A DNA stretch of 7,710 nt, taken from NCBI GenBank assembly GCA_902765035.1, contig CACWYF010000143.1:1-7710 (forward strand), given 5' to 3'. Positions 6,309 to 7,710 of the stretch are shown here, piece by piece. How positions within the stretch are numbered: the first letter of the stretch is position 1; every line of letters begins with the position of its first letter. A program made the translations under genes and the position numbers. The notes beneath the pieces are model-generated. The model saw only the letters and a program-made list of their open reading frames with translations, was not told where the DNA came from and did no database searches. The DNA is from an uncultured Eubacteriales bacterium (GTDB lineage: Bacteria; Bacillota; Clostridia; Peptostreptococcales; Anaerovoracaceae).

Positions 6309-7052
6309 TCACTTTGAGGAAAGCTTCTTGACTTTGCTCTTCTTCTCCTCTTCTTCGTACTGAAGTGTCTTGTATGCTCTTCTGAGCTTCATGCGGTCGC
6401 TGAACTTGTCAGGTATCCACTTGCAGGTGCGGCGGCTTCTTTTATATATGAAATCTTCGAATTCTGAAGCATCGCCGATGGTGAAGCGGGACTTCGGGAG
6501 AACGAGGAGATCCTTGTTCCGTATACCCATGTAGTAGAAGTTGTCGTCATAGAAGAACGAGGTGATGTCCTTGTACTTGGTGATGGCGTTGAATACCTCG
6601 CCATCCATGTAGAAAGTGGCGTCTGACTGGGTGAAGTCATAGGTGAACTCAGTTCCTCTCTTGTATGCCTCGTCCTTGCTCTTGGTCATTGCCAGCGAGA
6701 TGTACTGGCGGAAGAGACCGAGGAGTATGAGCAGAGCGCCCACAACAAGGCATGCTATTTTGAGCCACATAGCTTTGGCGATGATTGCCGGCGCAGCGAC
6801 AAGTACACCGAAGAATATGAGCCTTCCTGTGACTCCCGGGTGCAGCACGCGGTAAGTGAAAGTGATGTATGCCTTGATGACATCGGAATCACGTTTTGTC
6901 TTCACCTGATAGAGAACTTCCTTTTGCTTGCCCTCCTGAACAGGCTGCTGCTCCATGGCAGCGCGCTTGCTTATTTCCTTGTTGGTCCTGGCATTCTGCT
7001 GGGCTTTTTTCTTTGCCTCGGCATTGGCCCGTCTTCCGGCGTTTTTTGCCAT
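6309..7052 (-). CDS. YcxB-like two-TM membrane protein
   Basis: A 247-residue protein of unknown function. The N-terminus (1-48) is highly charged and Ala/Lys/Gln-rich, probably disordered or coiled. A strand-rich stretch (49-72) leads into two hydrophobic segments (about 77-93 and 96-115) with almost no loop. A soluble region follows (130-205: EFTYDFTQSDATFY, YKDITSFFYDDNFYYMGIRNKDLLVLPKSRF), resembling the YcxB-like/PH-type domain in which strands end in a LPK(R/S)xF element. The tail is very basic. The start at 7052 has only a weak AGGT ribosome site, but a well-formed promoter lies ~33 nt upstream. It is convergent with the macro gene and divergent from the ABC gene. Layout resembles the 206-residue membrane protein at the left of the window, without clear sequence identity. 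Confidence 0.75.
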   Translation of the reverse strand: MAKNAGRRANAEAKKKAQQNARTNKEISKRAAMEQQPVQEGKQKEVLYQVKTKRDSDVIKAYITFTYRVLHPGVTGRLIFFGVLVAAPAIIAKAMWLKIACLVVGALLILLGLFRQYISLAMTKSKDEAYKRGTEFTYDFTQSDATFYMDGEVFNAITKYKDITSFFYDDNFYYMGIRNKDLLVLPKSRFTIGDASEFEDFIYKRSRRTCKWIPDKFSDRMKLRRAYKTLQYEEEEKKSKVKKLSSK

Positions 7053-7091
7053 TATCAGTACCTCTGTTTCCTTTGCTTATCTACACCTGAA

Positions 7092-7120
7092 AGTATAATA
7101 GCTGGCCGTGAATTTGTAAA
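7092..7120 (-). promoter_or_regulatory. Sigma-A promoter of the YcxB-like gene
   Basis: On the minus strand, TTTACA (7115-7120) and TATACT (7092-7097) are separated by exactly 17 nt. Transcription would start near 7085 and leave a ~33-nt leader. Confidence 0.72.
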
Positions 7121-7161
7121 TATTTCCATTTATGCCGCTCTTATGAAATCCCCTGAAACCG

Positions 7162-7190
7162 TTGACTAAAACGATTTAGGAGAATATAAT
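7162..7190 (+). promoter_or_regulatory. Sigma-A promoter of the ABC transporter gene
   Basis: TTGACT (7162-7167) and TATAAT (7185-7190) are separated by 17 nt, a near-consensus promoter. The start would be near 7197, giving a leader of about 100 nt before the ATG at 7299. Confidence 0.82.
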
Positions 7191-7196
7191 GGAGTA

Positions 7197-7218
7197 AAGT
7201 TAAATATGCCTAACTTAA
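7197..7218. promoter_or_regulatory. Candidate DtxR/iron-box-like operator at the ABC promoter
   Basis: TTAAATATGCCTAACTTAA (7200-7218) is an imperfect palindrome. By my count it matches the DtxR-family consensus TTAGGTTAGCCTAACCTAA at 14 of 19 positions. An overlapping exact 6-8-6 inverted repeat, AAGTTA (7197-7202) and TAACTT (7211-7216), offers another reading. A repeated TTAACTT lies at 7229-7235. It covers the expected transcription start, so a bound regulator would repress. Regulator identity is inferred only. Confidence 0.4.
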
Positions 7219-7298
7219 TTAACACAGATTAACTTGCCGTGCAGAATTGTCAAATCCCGGATCTGCCGGCGGACAGGATAATTATAACGGAGAGAAAC

Positions 7299-7710
7299 AT
7301 GAGTAATGACAAAGAATTTCTGATCATAAGCGATCTGAAGAAGGGATTTGGAGAGGGTGAAACAAGGCAGGAAGTCCTGCAGGGAATCAACTTTAAGGCG
7401 GCAAAGGGAGAGATGTGCGTCCTGCTCGGGCCTTCGGGGTCGGGCAAATCGACGCTTCTGAACATCATAGGCGGCATCGACAGCTGCGACAGCGGCACCA
7501 TATCGATAGGCGGAGACACTCTTACCGCTATGAATGAGGAAGCTCTGACACAGTACAGAAGGAAGCACCTCGGATATGTCTTCCAGCTGTACAATCTCAT
7601 ACCTAACCTCAATGTCAAGGAGAACATTGAAGTCGGGGCGTTCCTCTCGGACAAGCCTCTGGACATAGACGAGCTTCTGAACGTGCTGGGGCTGTATGAG
7701 CACAGGCACA
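7299..7710 (+). CDS. ABC transporter ATP-binding protein, MacB/LolD type (partial)
   Basis: The first 137 residues of an ABC ATPase, cut by the right edge. It powers transport by a membrane partner at the cytoplasmic face. The Walker A motif is GPSGSGKST (44-52), and the Q-loop is YVFQLYNLIPNL (93-104); the FQxYNLIPxLxVxENI pattern is typical of the MacB/LolD/FtsE group, which pairs with FtsX-like permeases. The D-loop, ABC signature and Walker B lie outside the window. The ATG at 7299 follows GGAG with a 6-nt gap. A permease gene is expected downstream. The substrate could be a peptide, drug or lipoprotein, or the pair could work as an envelope-stress system; a possible metal-responsive operator lies at its promoter. 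Confidence 0.9.
   Translation, partial: MSNDKEFLIISDLKKGFGEGETRQEVLQGINFKAAKGEMCVLLGPSGSGKSTLLNIIGGIDSCDSGTISIGGDTLTAMNEEALTQYRRKHLGYVFQLYNLIPNLNVKENIEVGAFLSDKPLDIDELLNVLGLYEHRH

Noticed and set aside
7247..7288. Second promoter TTGTCA...GATAAT before the ABC gene
   Set aside because: The spacing is about 24 nt, too long for sigma-A, and a better promoter lies upstream.
7215..7709. Minus-strand frame opposite the ABC ATPase
   Set aside because: The plus strand codes for a clear Walker A and Q-loop; the minus frame is a shadow.

Overview
The window looks like chromosomal DNA of an anaerobic, low-to-mid GC Clostridia (Bacillota) species, plausibly Lachnospiraceae or a relative. The basis is inference: a clostridial-type PfkA, strong GGAGG ribosome sites, sigma-A promoters of textbook form, a TSUP exporter and macro-domain protein of the kind seen in that group, and a MacB-type ABC ATPase. 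No rRNA, tRNA, CRISPR array, insertion sequence or phage gene is visible.

Left arm (1-1808, minus strand): an unrecognised two-TM membrane protein, then a flavodoxin-fold protein 15 nt downstream (probably one transcript), then after a 93-nt gap with two hairpins the 5' part of pfkA (6-phosphofructokinase), which runs off the left edge.

Centre (1809-4110): a gene-free divergent region of about 390 bp holds palindromes and inverted repeats and a very good promoter (2084-2111) for a plus-strand TSUP (TauE/SafE) anion exporter with a strong terminator (3179-3214). Nine bases later comes a REP-like palindrome with the GGGACGGTCC core, then a LysR-type regulator whose helix-turn-helix has been removed by an inferred out-of-frame deletion of about 55 bp. 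Only its effector-binding part remains as an open frame.

Right-centre (4243-6239, plus strand): a cytosolic von Willebrand A (VWA) protein with an intact metal-binding site, followed by a macro-domain protein with a conserved-looking C-terminal helical domain. They are neighbours on one strand but are separated by a hairpin and a candidate extended -10 promoter. Together they suggest an ADP-ribose-linked stress or defence module of unknown job; this is the best candidate here for a poorly described system.

Right arm (6241-7710): a bidirectional terminator separates the macro gene from a convergent minus-strand YcxB-like membrane protein. Its promoter (7092-7120) is divergent to another near-consensus promoter (7162-7190), which drives a MacB/LolD-type ABC transporter ATPase running off the right edge. 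A DtxR/iron-box-like imperfect palindrome lies at the expected transcription start of that ABC gene, hinting at metal-dependent control.
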